Position numbers and translations under genes: made by a program
The notes under the pieces: model-generated
What the model saw: the letters and a program-made list of their open reading frames with translations, nothing else
What the model was told of the DNA's origin: nothing
Databases searched by the model: none
Shown here: positions 27,958-36,609 of the stretch, in pieces
Numbering within the stretch: the stretch's first letter is position 1
Layout of the letters: each line of letters opens with the position of its first letter
Assembly: GCA_003225175.1 (NCBI GenBank)
Contig: QIBA01000060.1
Span: forward strand, 1-64,000
Source of the DNA: Acidobacteriota bacterium
GTDB taxonomy: Bacteria > Acidobacteriota > Terriglobia > Terriglobales > Acidobacteriaceae
Direction of reading: 5' to 3'
Length of the DNA stretch: 64,000 nt

Positions 27958-28842
27958 TTACTTGAAAATTCGCGTCTTGCCCTCATCGAGCACTAAGACG
28001 CGCTCGCTGACTCCAGCGGCAGCAGCTGCGGCTCGCAACCGTTGCACAGGCTCATCCATGGGCTCGTACGAGAGGCGGAATGTTCCGTAGTGCATTGGAA
28101 TCATCAGTCGCGAACCGAGATCGAGGAAGCCCTGCAGCGCGTCCTCAGGACTGGTGTGCACATTGCGAAAGTGTTCCGGATAATACGCGCCGATCGGCAA
28201 GAGCGCCAATTCGGGATTCAGCCGGCGCCCAATCTCGCGAAAACCCTCGAAATAAGCGGTGTCGCCGGCGTGATAGACCGAATGCCGCTGCGAGCGAATC
28301 ACGTAACCGCCAAAACCGCGATGGAAATCGCGGAGCATGCGGGCTCCCCAATGCTGCGCAGGAGTATGTGTGATGCTTAGGCCTGCATCGCGACACTCCT
28401 CCCACCACTCCAGTTCATGAAGGCGGTTAAAACCTAAGCGCGCGACGATATCGCCAACATTTCTCGGAACAATGATCTGCGGAGCGCGTCCGCAGCGCCA
28501 GCGTGTAAGCCGCGCGATCGCGCGCAGCGATGGTCGATGCAAGTGATCAAAGTGCGCATGACTAACCAGTACATAATCGATCGGCGGCAGATCCCGGAGT
28601 CGAACTCCCGGCCGTCGCTGCCGCTTGAGGACGAACAGCCAGCGCGCAAAGTTGGGATCGATCGCAATATTGCGTCCAGCAATCTGGATAAGGAAGCTGC
28701 TGTGGCCAATGAACGTAATTCCCAATTCGCGCTCGCTGACGAGATGCGGTTTATGCGAGCGTCCGGTTCTTGGAGTGACGGCGGACGTTCTTACGAGCTG
28801 ACCGAATTGCTTTGCTTTACGCCGGATGGTGATATTCAGCAT
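27958..28842 (-). CDS. MBL-fold metallohydrolase (UlaG/NAPE-PLD-like)
   Basis: 294 residues of the metallo-beta-lactamase fold. The metal-binding motif is SHAHFDHL, with further ligands in PAQHWGARM, YHAGDTAYFEG and MIPMHYGTF. The combination ITFIGHSSFLIQ near the start and HWGAR in the middle resembles the NAPE-hydrolysing phospholipase D-like and UlaG groups, which cleave phosphodiesters or lactones. The substrate is unknown. It lies 105 nt downstream of glcF on the same strand and may read through from that operon. Confidence 0.83.
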   Translation of the reverse strand: MLNITIRRKAKQFGQLVRTSAVTPRTGRSHKPHLVSERELGITFIGHSSFLIQIAGRNIAIDPNFARWLFVLKRQRRPGVRLRDLPPIDYVLVSHAHFDHLHRPSLRAIARLTRWRCGRAPQIIVPRNVGDIVARLGFNRLHELEWWEECRDAGLSITHTPAQHWGARMLRDFHRGFGGYVIRSQRHSVYHAGDTAYFEGFREIGRRLNPELALLPIGAYYPEHFRNVHTSPEDALQGFLDLGSRLMIPMHYGTFRLSYEPMDEPVQRLRAAAAAAGVSERVLVLDEGKTRIFK

Positions 28843-28947
28843 TTAGGCCCTGTTTCTTAGACGATCTGCGACTGCCGAAAGATGCGTTCCAGAGTGGCTG
28901 CACGGCGAAAGCGTTTTTTACCGTAGCGACCGAATCCCGACCAATGC

Positions 28948-30285
28948 TTAAGAAGATTGATAACACGAATCCAGCACCTCAACTACATGTTTCACCGGCA
29001 CCTTGCGTCCCGCTCTTTCCATCCCGGCTCGCAGCTGCAGCATACAGCCAACATTGGCAGTCACCACCATCTCCGCGGAGGTGCAAGCGATGTCCTTCAT
29101 TTTTTCGTCGAGAATTTTCATCGATAGATCGTTTTGTGTGACGTTGTAGCTGCCGGCACTGCCGCAGCACTGATCGGGATGTGCCATCTCTTCGAGTTCC
29201 AGGCCTACGACGCGCAACAATTCTCGCGGAGCATTGCGAACCTTCTGTCCATGAGCGAGGTGACAGGGGTCTTGATATGTGGCCCTCGAGTTGAGCTGCC
29301 TGGCAGGTTTCCGCAAGCCCAACTGCTGCAGGAACTCGGTAATATCTTTCACCTTCGCAGCGAACTTCTGTGCATTAGCGTTGTCGCCGTTCTCGCGCAG
29401 AAGGTCACCGTATTCTTTAAGCGTAGAGCCGCAACCCGCGGCATTTGTGACGATCGCATCAAAGCGGTCATGGAGCATGGCGGCGATGTTCTGACGGGCA
29501 AGCGTTCGCGCTTCGTTCCGGTATCCGGCATGAGCCTGAAGCGCGCCGCAACAATTCTGGCCTTGCGGAACCCAGACCTCGACACCATTCCGGGTAAGGA
29601 CACGGATGGTCGCATGATTCAGGGCTGAGAAGGCGACGCTGGCGATGCATCCCGCATGAAGTGCAACTCGCGCCCGGCGTTCTCCGTCGGCGGGAAACAC
29701 TTTCCCAATCTGGTCAAAGAAGAAATCGTCATCGATCCGAGGTTGAAGCTGCTCCAGCTGCGCCAACCTCATGAGCTTTAGCAGCCCTGAAGAATGCGCA
29801 ATCCTTTGCAGTCCTGAGCGCTGATAAAAACGCAGCAAACGCGCGAGAGCAGCTAGCTTCCGAGCATCGCCGAGCACCGAGCCGTAAAAGAAGTCTCGCA
29901 GACGGCGTGCCGGCCACGGACGCCGATAATGCTGCTCGATCTGAGCGCGAGCTCGTTCAACGATATGCCCATACTGCACGCCGGATGGGCACGCCGTTTC
30001 GCAGGCGCGACAATCAAGGCAACGATCGATGTGCGTAACGAAAGAATCGCCGATCGCCAGTCGCCCCGAGTCAACCTGCAAGACCTGATAAATGCGTCCA
30101 CGGGGTGAATCCATCTCCATGCCAAGCACTCGGTAGGTGGGGCAGTGATTCAGACAGAGTCCGCAGTGAACACAGGTGGCGTAAAGGTCCCATGTCGGAC
30201 GATCCGGGCCAACGAAATTCGATTCGCCCATCTGCAGGGTGTGCTCGTGGAGCTGATCGGAGGAAGTGATTTTGGGTGAACTCAT
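28948..30285 (-). CDS. glcF: Glycolate oxidase iron-sulfur subunit GlcF
   Basis: 445 residues. Two 4Fe-4S motifs are CVHCGLCLNHCPTYRVLG (about residue 37) and CLDCRACETACPSG (about 88). Two CCG-type cysteine-rich domains follow (CCGALQAHAG and CCGSAGSYNV). This is the standard GlcF/LutA layout, slightly longer than the E. coli protein. It passes electrons from the flavin subunits during oxidation of glycolate to glyoxylate at the membrane. Its ATG overlaps the GlcE stop by 4 nt (ATGA), showing operon coupling. Oxidation of D-lactate or another 2-hydroxy acid is also possible. Confidence 0.9.
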   Translation of the reverse strand: MSSPKITSSDQLHEHTLQMGESNFVGPDRPTWDLYATCVHCGLCLNHCPTYRVLGMEMDSPRGRIYQVLQVDSGRLAIGDSFVTHIDRCLDCRACETACPSGVQYGHIVERARAQIEQHYRRPWPARRLRDFFYGSVLGDARKLAALARLLRFYQRSGLQRIAHSSGLLKLMRLAQLEQLQPRIDDDFFFDQIGKVFPADGERRARVALHAGCIASVAFSALNHATIRVLTRNGVEVWVPQGQNCCGALQAHAGYRNEARTLARQNIAAMLHDRFDAIVTNAAGCGSTLKEYGDLLRENGDNANAQKFAAKVKDITEFLQQLGLRKPARQLNSRATYQDPCHLAHGQKVRNAPRELLRVVGLELEEMAHPDQCCGSAGSYNVTQNDLSMKILDEKMKDIACTSAEMVVTANVGCMLQLRAGMERAGRKVPVKHVVEVLDSCYQSS

Positions 30286-31661
30286 CCGACGAGGAATCTA
30301 CCTCGATTCAGTATGCCTCCGGGATCGAGAGCGAGCTTCACTTTTCGCATGAGATCGACATCGGTGGGAGTAGATCCCCAGACATCAAAATGTTGCTTTG
30401 CCTCGCGGGGACAGCGCACTACAACAGCCGATGCGGCTTTGGACAATCGTGAACGAAAGGCTGACGCAGCGCCGGCATATTGCGTAACCGCGGGCGGATC
30501 GATTGCTAATGGAACAAACACCATAATGAATGATCCGACGCTCGCGCGCCCGAGGATAACGGCGAGGAAGTTGTAATCGTTCGCGGAGGAGTGGGCTGTC
30601 TCGAGAGCGCCTTGGGTTTGCAAAATCGGAACTTCCAGGTGAAAAATCATGGCGTTACGGTGTCGCCTGGCTACTTGCTGCTCAAGAGAGCCTATTCGTT
30701 TCCAGAGCTCTGCCTCCTTAGCTCCGTCCATTTCCGAAGAAGTTGAAGAGCTCAACTCTTTGCGAATGCGCTCAAGAACGCGGTCGCTTCCTGCAAAGCG
30801 GAGCAGGAGCTTCCAGTTCGATCCACTGGAAGCATTCGAAGTCTCTGGCGCCCAATGATCTGGGTCGCGCGGCTCAGCGTCATGCAGGTACTCCTCTGCT
30901 GGGGAATTAATGATTTCGCAAGCAATGGGGGAAAGCTGAGATTTGAGCAGTTCGTCGCGTAGAACCAAGGCTTGCGACAGCAACGCGAACTCGCATATCA
31001 GAGTAATGGCTGGTTGAGACGCAGGAAACAATTTAAAGTTGGCGGACGTGATAACGGCGAGGCTGCCGTAGCTGCCAATCAGCAGCTTCATCAGGTCATA
31101 GCCAGCAACATTCTTCACCACACGTCCCCCGCCGCGGCCGACCACTCCGTCTCCGGTGACGAAATTGATGCCAATGCAGAAATCGCGCGGGCTCCCGAAA
31201 GCTGCGCGCAATGGCCCATTCGCAGCAGTCGCCATTGCGCCACCCACTGTCGCGTGCTCTGGAGCCTCAATCGGCAGCAATTGACGATGCTCTGCGCAGG
31301 CTGAGACCGCGTTCGCGACCGGCACTCCTGCTTCGAGCGAAATAGTCAGATCACCGGGATCGTAACCTTGAATGCGGTTCAACTTTTCAGTGGAGAGAAC
31401 GAGATCCACTCGCTCCAGTAGTCTGCCTACGTGCTGGTGAGTCCCAGATCCGAACGGGACAACCATCCATTGCTCTTCATTACAGACGCGCAGAACAGCG
31501 CAAACTTGTTCAGCATCCTCGGGCAGCACGATTAAAGGCGGAGTGATGCCGTCTATCGCGTATCGTTGCAAAGAGCCTGGTTCTGTGAGAACAGAGCGCG
31601 TTCCCAGAAGGCTCTCGAATCGGGAATCCATGCCAACTTGCGTGGTTACGGCCTGATTCAC
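30282..31661 (-). CDS. glcE: Glycolate oxidase FAD-binding subunit GlcE
   Basis: 459 residues. FAD_binding_4 domain with VVPFGSGTHQHVG, LEAGVPVANAVSACAEHRQLLPIEAPEHATVGG and KNVAGYDLMKLLIGSYGSLAVIT, typical of GlcE. The C-terminus ends in LALDPGGILNRGRFL. It is about 100 residues longer than E. coli GlcE, mostly in the middle (residues about 240-360). The start is GTG in a GTGA overlap with the glcD stop. It forms the glycolate dehydrogenase complex with GlcD and GlcF. Confidence 0.88.
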   Translation of the reverse strand: MNQAVTTQVGMDSRFESLLGTRSVLTEPGSLQRYAIDGITPPLIVLPEDAEQVCAVLRVCNEEQWMVVPFGSGTHQHVGRLLERVDLVLSTEKLNRIQGYDPGDLTISLEAGVPVANAVSACAEHRQLLPIEAPEHATVGGAMATAANGPLRAAFGSPRDFCIGINFVTGDGVVGRGGGRVVKNVAGYDLMKLLIGSYGSLAVITSANFKLFPASQPAITLICEFALLSQALVLRDELLKSQLSPIACEIINSPAEEYLHDAEPRDPDHWAPETSNASSGSNWKLLLRFAGSDRVLERIRKELSSSTSSEMDGAKEAELWKRIGSLEQQVARRHRNAMIFHLEVPILQTQGALETAHSSANDYNFLAVILGRASVGSFIMVFVPLAIDPPAVTQYAGAASAFRSRLSKAASAVVVRCPREAKQHFDVWGSTPTDVDLMRKVKLALDPGGILNRGRFLVG

Positions 31662-33115
31662 CGCAACTCCACCCCAGCAGAAGTCAGCGGAGTTTCGAGA
31701 CTGGGATCACCAGGAGTCACGGCTTCGCGACAAGTGCGGGCCGAGGGAAGCATCTTCTGCGGATTAAGCAATGAATCAGGATTGAAACAGTTCCGCAGAC
31801 GCCTCATGACTTCGAGCTCCGAATCGGTAAAGAGCGTGCACATGAGGTCCTGCTTTTCCATACCGACGCCGTGCTCACCGGTAATCGATCCGCCAATGCC
31901 GATGCAGAATTCGAGGATTTCCCGACCTGCGTCGAGTGTCCGCTGCGTCTGCTGAGCGTCGCGGGCGTCGAAGAGAATCAATGGGTGCAGGTTTCCATCG
32001 CCTGCGTGAAAAATGTTTCCAATCGTGAGCGAATATTTCTTGCTGATCTCGTCGATCTTTCGCAGAGTTTCAGGAACACGCGTGCGTGGGATAACACCGT
32101 CCTGCACGTAGTAAGAGGGAGAAATACGTCCAATCGCTCCGAATGCGGTCTTGCGACCTTTCCACAGCAAGTGACGCTCATTCTCGTCCTTCGCCCGCCG
32201 AACTTCACGTGCGCCGCATCGGCGGCATAACTCGGATACGAGTTCGGCATGCTCATCGACAGCTTCACGCAGTCCTTCCAGTTCGATGAGGAGAACCGCA
32301 GCGGAGTCGAGCGGATATCCCGCATGGACCGATGCCTCCACTGCACGCAACGTCCATCCATCGAGCATCTCGAGAGCCGCAGGCGTGATACCCGCAGAAG
32401 TGAGGGCGACGACTGTATTGCCGGCAGACTCAACGTCGTCGTAGATCGCAAGCAGTGTCGCGACAGATTCAGGCAAGCGAGTGAGCTTTACCGTGATCGC
32501 CGTGGCGATGCCGAGTGTGCCCTCAGATCCTACGAAGAATCCGGTGAGATCGTATCCGGCGGAGCTTGCTGCCGAACTACCGAGCTGAACGATCCGCCCA
32601 TCGGGAAGGACTATCTCCAAGCCAGTCACATGATTCACTGTCACGCCGTAAGCGAGAGTATGCGGACCGCCGGAGTTCTCGGCGACATTTCCGCCAATCG
32701 TGCATGCTTTTTGACTGGAAGGATCGGGAGCAAAGTAGAAACCGCGTGGAGCGAGCGCATTGCTGAGCTCGAGATTCACGACTCCCGGCTGCACCGTCGC
32801 GCGGAGATTCGCGATGTCGATCTCGAGTATGCGATTCATCCTCGCGAAAGCAAGCACGATGCCACCCTGTCTGGCTATCGAGCCACCGCTCAGACCAGTT
32901 CCTGCTCCACGAGGAACGATGGGCAATCTCTCGCGCCGCGCGAGCTTTACGATTTCGGAAACCTGCTGCGCGGTCTGCGGAAAGACAACGTACTTCGGTT
33001 CTCCACGCGCGAGAGAGCCGTCATACTCATAGAGCATGAGGTCTTCGCGCCGATCAAGCACAGCATCGCGACCCGCGATCCGCTTTAGCTTGCCGACTAC
33101 TCGGGAGGAGAACAT
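31658..33115 (-). CDS. glcD: Glycolate oxidase FAD-linked subunit GlcD
   Basis: 485 residues. The PCMH-type FAD domain has PRGAGTGLSGGSIARQGG, SSQKACTIGGNVAENSGGPHTLAYGVT and VGSEGTLGIATAITVKL. The FAD-oxidase C-terminal domain has NIFHAGDGNLHPLILFD and GGSITGEHGVGMEK, ending in FNPDSLLNPQKMLP. All are diagnostic of the GlcD/D-lactate dehydrogenase family. It is first of the three-gene glc operon; glcE starts inside its stop codon. No GlcC-type regulator or glycolate permease is nearby. Confidence 0.9.
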   Translation of the reverse strand: MFSSRVVGKLKRIAGRDAVLDRREDLMLYEYDGSLARGEPKYVVFPQTAQQVSEIVKLARRERLPIVPRGAGTGLSGGSIARQGGIVLAFARMNRILEIDIANLRATVQPGVVNLELSNALAPRGFYFAPDPSSQKACTIGGNVAENSGGPHTLAYGVTVNHVTGLEIVLPDGRIVQLGSSAASSAGYDLTGFFVGSEGTLGIATAITVKLTRLPESVATLLAIYDDVESAGNTVVALTSAGITPAALEMLDGWTLRAVEASVHAGYPLDSAAVLLIELEGLREAVDEHAELVSELCRRCGAREVRRAKDENERHLLWKGRKTAFGAIGRISPSYYVQDGVIPRTRVPETLRKIDEISKKYSLTIGNIFHAGDGNLHPLILFDARDAQQTQRTLDAGREILEFCIGIGGSITGEHGVGMEKQDLMCTLFTDSELEVMRRLRNCFNPDSLLNPQKMLPSARTCREAVTPGDPSLETPLTSAGVELR

Positions 33116-33219
33116 GCTGGAATCGAATCGGATTCTAACACTGGTTCCGAAGCGTCCTTCTCCAGCGTATTAGCGTTTGCCGAAGGGCAGCTTACGAACC
33201 CACGGATCACGAAGGCGTT

Positions 33220-33435
33220 TCAGACAGCTAGCGGAAGATGATGAATACGATCCGTCGTATTCCGGATCCAGCTCGCCACTGGTGTTCTCAAAGAGAAGTG
33301 CATCTGGATGTCGTCCATATCCAGCGTTCGCCAGTCACCTTCTTGTGGTCTGAATTGCACACGTCCATCGAGGATGCGGTATTCGTTATACGTATCGCGA
33401 AATTCGAGGCGAAATGAAGGCAGATATTCTTCCAT
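33220..33435 (-). CDS. Small hypothetical protein (71 aa)
   Basis: An acidic 71-codon frame with sensible composition: FRLEFRDTYNEYRILDG, VQFRPQEGDWRTLDMDD, MHFSLRTPVASWI. It reads like a small beta-rich domain rather than a shadow, and no better frame overlaps it. There is no clear ribosome-binding site. It lies in the gap between DUF58 and glcD, on the same strand as both. Function unknown. Confidence 0.5.
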   Translation of the reverse strand: MEEYLPSFRLEFRDTYNEYRILDGRVQFRPQEGDWRTLDMDDIQMHFSLRTPVASWIRNTTDRIHHLPLAV

Positions 33436-33525
33436 GGCAACTTCGTTCGGTTGCGGTTTTCAGGCTTGGATGTCAACTTGCGCCAAAGGGAGGCATTGTC
33501 GTCCGCTTTTTGCAGACGGTCTGGT

Positions 33526-34932
33526 TCAGGAACTCTCGCTCGTGTTCCCGATAAAGATAAAATACGCGCTCGTCCAGAGCTGCGTCGGAATTGAACCTCT
33601 CTTCCTGGCGGTAATTACCAGGTTGTAAGCATCTCTGGATGCCAGAGATTCTAAGGGAAGTTTCTGAGCTGCGGGTTGAGCAACTGCCAGGTAACGCAAA
33701 AAGCTGAGCGCCTCGTGTGCGCCCATACCCAAATAACCAGGAGCGGCGAAGCTAATGTCGGTCGCACCGTCGGCAAAATGCCAGGCTAGAGAAGCAGCAA
33801 GTTTGATCGCGGACTCGTAGTTCTCCGAGCTCGTTTCGCCGAGCGCGGGATTGTCGAAGATAAGTTTCAGCTTACGCTCATCCTCGCGCGTGAACTCGCG
33901 AACCATTACGGTCTGAGCCCGTGCTGTAGCCTTCCAATCGATGTGTCTCGCCGCATCCCCGGCTGCAAACTCACGCAACCGGTACAAGTCGTATCCGCGA
34001 CCGGCGATGAACATCTCGAATTCACCGCGAAGGGTAGGCAGGATCGTGAGGAACTCTTGTGTCTCCTCTACCGATGGCAACACGATCAGCTCGCGCACAA
34101 ACGGAATGATGCGGGTCTTCGTCAGAAAGGAGAATGGGAAGCGCGTCGCCAGGCCTAATCCACTCTGCGCGTATCGGCCTCGGCGTGGAAATTTCAATTC
34201 CACTGGCGCTGATTCGGAGCGGCGTGGTCGTAAATGCGGGAAGTAAACTGGTGCGCTAAGAATAGGCTCTGCTGGTTTCTTGGGCGGAACGGGTCTGAGC
34301 TGGAGATCGGGCAGTCGAAACCATTGCCGGGCCGCCGGACGGAATGGGGGAATTCCCAATTCGGTCTTCTGCCATCTCCACTTTCGCCGCCGGCTCGGCT
34401 TTTCCGGAACCACGCTGACAGAGAATGATGGCAGCCGGCCATCATTGCGGATCGTTATCGTCCCAATACAAGGTTTGCCGGCGAAGACGTTCTCCGGCAA
34501 AGTGACCTTGAGATTCAGTCCAAAGAGAACAAGTGTTGACGATATGCCAGAGACAAGGAGGGCTGCCAGCATCGCTGCTACCACGATAAACAGCACGTTG
34601 TTCCCGGTGTTGAGTGCGGCGATGCCGATTACAACCACAGCGAGGATGTAAGCCACTCCTTCGCGCGTCAGCTCGTAACGAACGTTGAAGCGTAAACGTT
34701 CGAGAGCCACACGTCGTGCCAGAAAGGGAATCGTGGCAATTCCCACCATTGCGGCAGTAAGCAGCGACAACGACGCTGTGATTGCAGTCGCAACAACGTT
34801 GCCTTCATCCCGAAAGCTGGTGGACAGGAGGGCGAAGGCAAACGAGAAGATCAGGCCGGCTAGCGCGACGAAAAAGCGCACCCAGGCTTCGCGATCGATC
34901 TCCTCGAAAAACCTCGCCAGCCTACCTGGCAT
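33526..34932 (-). CDS. DUF58 membrane protein
   Basis: 468 residues. The N-terminus has three to four TM segments: WVRFFVALAGLIFSFAFALL, LLTAAMVGIATIPFL, VAYILAVVVIGIAAL and IVVAAMLAALLVSGIS. The middle is a beta-rich domain. The C-terminus has the DUF58 signature YDLYRLREFAAGDAARHIDWKATAR and VREFTREDERKL, resembling a degenerate von Willebrand A domain. DUF58 proteins usually sit next to a MoxR ATPase and a transglutaminase; neither is beside this gene. The function is unproven; envelope or protease-related complex assembly is proposed for relatives. Its start overlaps the end of the DedA gene by 11 nt. Confidence 0.85.
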   Translation of the reverse strand: MPGRLARFFEEIDREAWVRFFVALAGLIFSFAFALLSTSFRDEGNVVATAITASLSLLTAAMVGIATIPFLARRVALERLRFNVRYELTREGVAYILAVVVIGIAALNTGNNVLFIVVAAMLAALLVSGISSTLVLFGLNLKVTLPENVFAGKPCIGTITIRNDGRLPSFSVSVVPEKPSRRRKWRWQKTELGIPPFRPAARQWFRLPDLQLRPVPPKKPAEPILSAPVYFPHLRPRRSESAPVELKFPRRGRYAQSGLGLATRFPFSFLTKTRIIPFVRELIVLPSVEETQEFLTILPTLRGEFEMFIAGRGYDLYRLREFAAGDAARHIDWKATARAQTVMVREFTREDERKLKLIFDNPALGETSSENYESAIKLAASLAWHFADGATDISFAAPGYLGMGAHEALSFLRYLAVAQPAAQKLPLESLASRDAYNLVITARKRGSIPTQLWTSAYFIFIGNTSESS

Positions 34933-35530
34933 GCACAGACCTCCGGCGTTGCTTGCGCCATAGGATTAGCAGGACCAGCACGGCAATGGCTGCAACTACT
35001 AACTGGAAATCCTCGAGCTCAGTCATCAACCAATCCCATCTGCTCCCGAAGAAGAAGCCGAGGGAAGCAACAACCGACACCCAGAGCACAGCACCCAGGA
35101 AATTAAACAACACGAATTTCTTCCATGGCATCTTGAGCACACCTGCCAGAGGTCCTGCGATGATGCGCATCCCAAAAACAAATCGGGAGAAGAACACGGT
35201 GATGCTGCCGTATTGCGCGAAAAATTTTTCACCACGCCGAAGATGCAATTCCGAAATGCGGAATATCTTGCGTTGACGATCAAGCAGCGGACGTCCGCCA
35301 CGGTAGCCAATCCAATAGCCAATGTTATCGCCGATCGTACACGCGATTACACCAACCACGATGATTCCCCAGAGCGTGAGACGGTGCTCCGAGAATGCGA
35401 GAAAAGCAGCGAACAGAAGTGTGGTCTCGCCGGGAAGAGGAATACCTGCATTCTCTAACAGCAATATGATGGCAACAGTCCAGTAGCCATGTTCGGCAAA
35501 GAATCTGCGCAGCAGATCGGGCACGTGCAT
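34922..35530 (-). CDS. DedA-family membrane protein
   Basis: 202 residues with four to five hydrophobic segments and the DedA/SNARE-associated signatures: ENAGIPLPGETTLLFAAFLA, then IGDNIGYWIGYRGGRPLL, and FFSRFVFGMRIIAGPLAGVLKMPWKKF. DedA proteins are inner-membrane proteins linked to lipid (undecaprenyl phosphate or phospholipid) flipping and membrane-potential maintenance. The Glu-Asn and Arg residues typical of the family are present. It is probably co-transcribed with the overlapping DUF58 gene. Confidence 0.9.
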   Translation of the reverse strand: MHVPDLLRRFFAEHGYWTVAIILLLENAGIPLPGETTLLFAAFLAFSEHRLTLWGIIVVGVIACTIGDNIGYWIGYRGGRPLLDRQRKIFRISELHLRRGEKFFAQYGSITVFFSRFVFGMRIIAGPLAGVLKMPWKKFVLFNFLGAVLWVSVVASLGFFFGSRWDWLMTELEDFQLVVAAIAVLVLLILWRKQRRRSVHAR

Positions 35531-35569
35531 TTGGTTGACTTGAAGTGAGAATAGCAGGACAGATTTTTA

Positions 35570-36463
35570 TCAGGAGTTACTTGAGTAATTCGTGAGCTGC
35601 GGTTCGCCGACCCCCATTAAGTATTCGCGAACGATGCGATTGAATTCCTGCGGAGCCTCTTCGTATGGCAAATGACCAACACCTCGCATTGCGACCATCT
35701 TGGCGGCTAGCGCTCTTTGAAGCTCGTATCCGGACTGAATCTCCACAACTGGATCGCGGTCGCCCCAGATCAGCAAAGTCGGAATTCGGGATATCGTCGC
35801 AAGGTGCTCCCTTAAATTTTCGAGATCGTCATTGAACGTTTCAAGGCAGGACAGAAGATACGGGATTGTCCCTCTCAACCTGAGTGGACGAGCATAGCCA
35901 GCGCCAGTGCCCGCAGCCATACCGTACGGATCCGCGTACATGCGTCCGATTCCGTAGTCCCAGATGCGAGCGGGCGCAAAGGGTGCCAAACGAGCAAAAA
36001 TTCGGCCTGGCGCGCTCAAATAGAACCCGACCGTGGCCTTGTAATGCCCCGCGAACGGATTCGCCGGCGACACGAGCACTAACTTCTCAAAACGCTCCCG
36101 CGCCAGTGCAGCCAGGTTCAGTAAAACCGCTCCTCCGTGGGAGCTCCCGAGAAAGTTGGCATGTTTAAGGCCAGCATGGTCGAGGAGTTCGGCAAGGCGC
36201 TTTGCAATTCCTTGCAAAGAACCGTTCATATCCATTTTTCGCTGCGCAGAGACGATGCTCATCAAGTCCGGGACAAAGAGCCGGAAATTACGCATCAAGT
36301 CGGCACAATTCAACCGAAAGGAGAAGGATGAGGCGGCAATTCCATGAACCAGAATCAGCGGAGGGCCGGAACCGCCCACAAGGTATCGGAGCCGCACGCC
36401 AGAAAGCGTCGCCCAGCGCTCTTCCATCTCATCGAAGACTGGTTGTTTGTGGCTGAAAGACAT
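35570..36463 (-). CDS. Alpha/beta hydrolase
   Basis: 297 residues from the ATG at 36463. The oxyanion motif is LILVHGIAASSFSF, the nucleophile GSSHGG (Ser), the acid Asp in LLIWGDRDPVV, and the histidine GVGHLPYEEAPQEF. All are of the MhpC/epoxide-hydrolase-like group. A TTG at 36511 would add 16 residues but gives no extra conserved sequence. The substrate is unknown. It precedes DedA by 39 nt on the same strand. Confidence 0.82.
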   Translation of the reverse strand: MSFSHKQPVFDEMEERWATLSGVRLRYLVGGSGPPLILVHGIAASSFSFRLNCADLMRNFRLFVPDLMSIVSAQRKMDMNGSLQGIAKRLAELLDHAGLKHANFLGSSHGGAVLLNLAALARERFEKLVLVSPANPFAGHYKATVGFYLSAPGRIFARLAPFAPARIWDYGIGRMYADPYGMAAGTGAGYARPLRLRGTIPYLLSCLETFNDDLENLREHLATISRIPTLLIWGDRDPVVEIQSGYELQRALAAKMVAMRGVGHLPYEEAPQEFNRIVREYLMGVGEPQLTNYSSNS

Positions 36464-36569
36464 AGTGATGTGCTGCTGCCAAAAAAATTCAGAATTGCAG
36501 CCAACAGGCAACTCAGAAGCAGCAGCTTACCTCCAACTTCTCACGTATCGCCTCTGTCGCTTCTGTTTA

Positions 36570-36598
36570 GGGGAGCTGAATAAGCTCCCCTCTTTTTT
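36570..36598 (+). terminator. Strong intrinsic terminator, plus-strand orientation
   Basis: A perfect 8-bp stem (GGGGAGCT at 36570-36577, AGCTCCCC at 36583-36590) with a 5-nt loop is followed by TCTTTTTT (36591-36598). It reads correctly only on the plus strand, yet both neighbouring genes run on the minus strand. On the minus strand the stem follows the gamma-glutamyltransferase stop but has no T-tract after it. Confidence 0.75.
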
Positions 36599-36609
36599 GC
36601 TAGACACAG

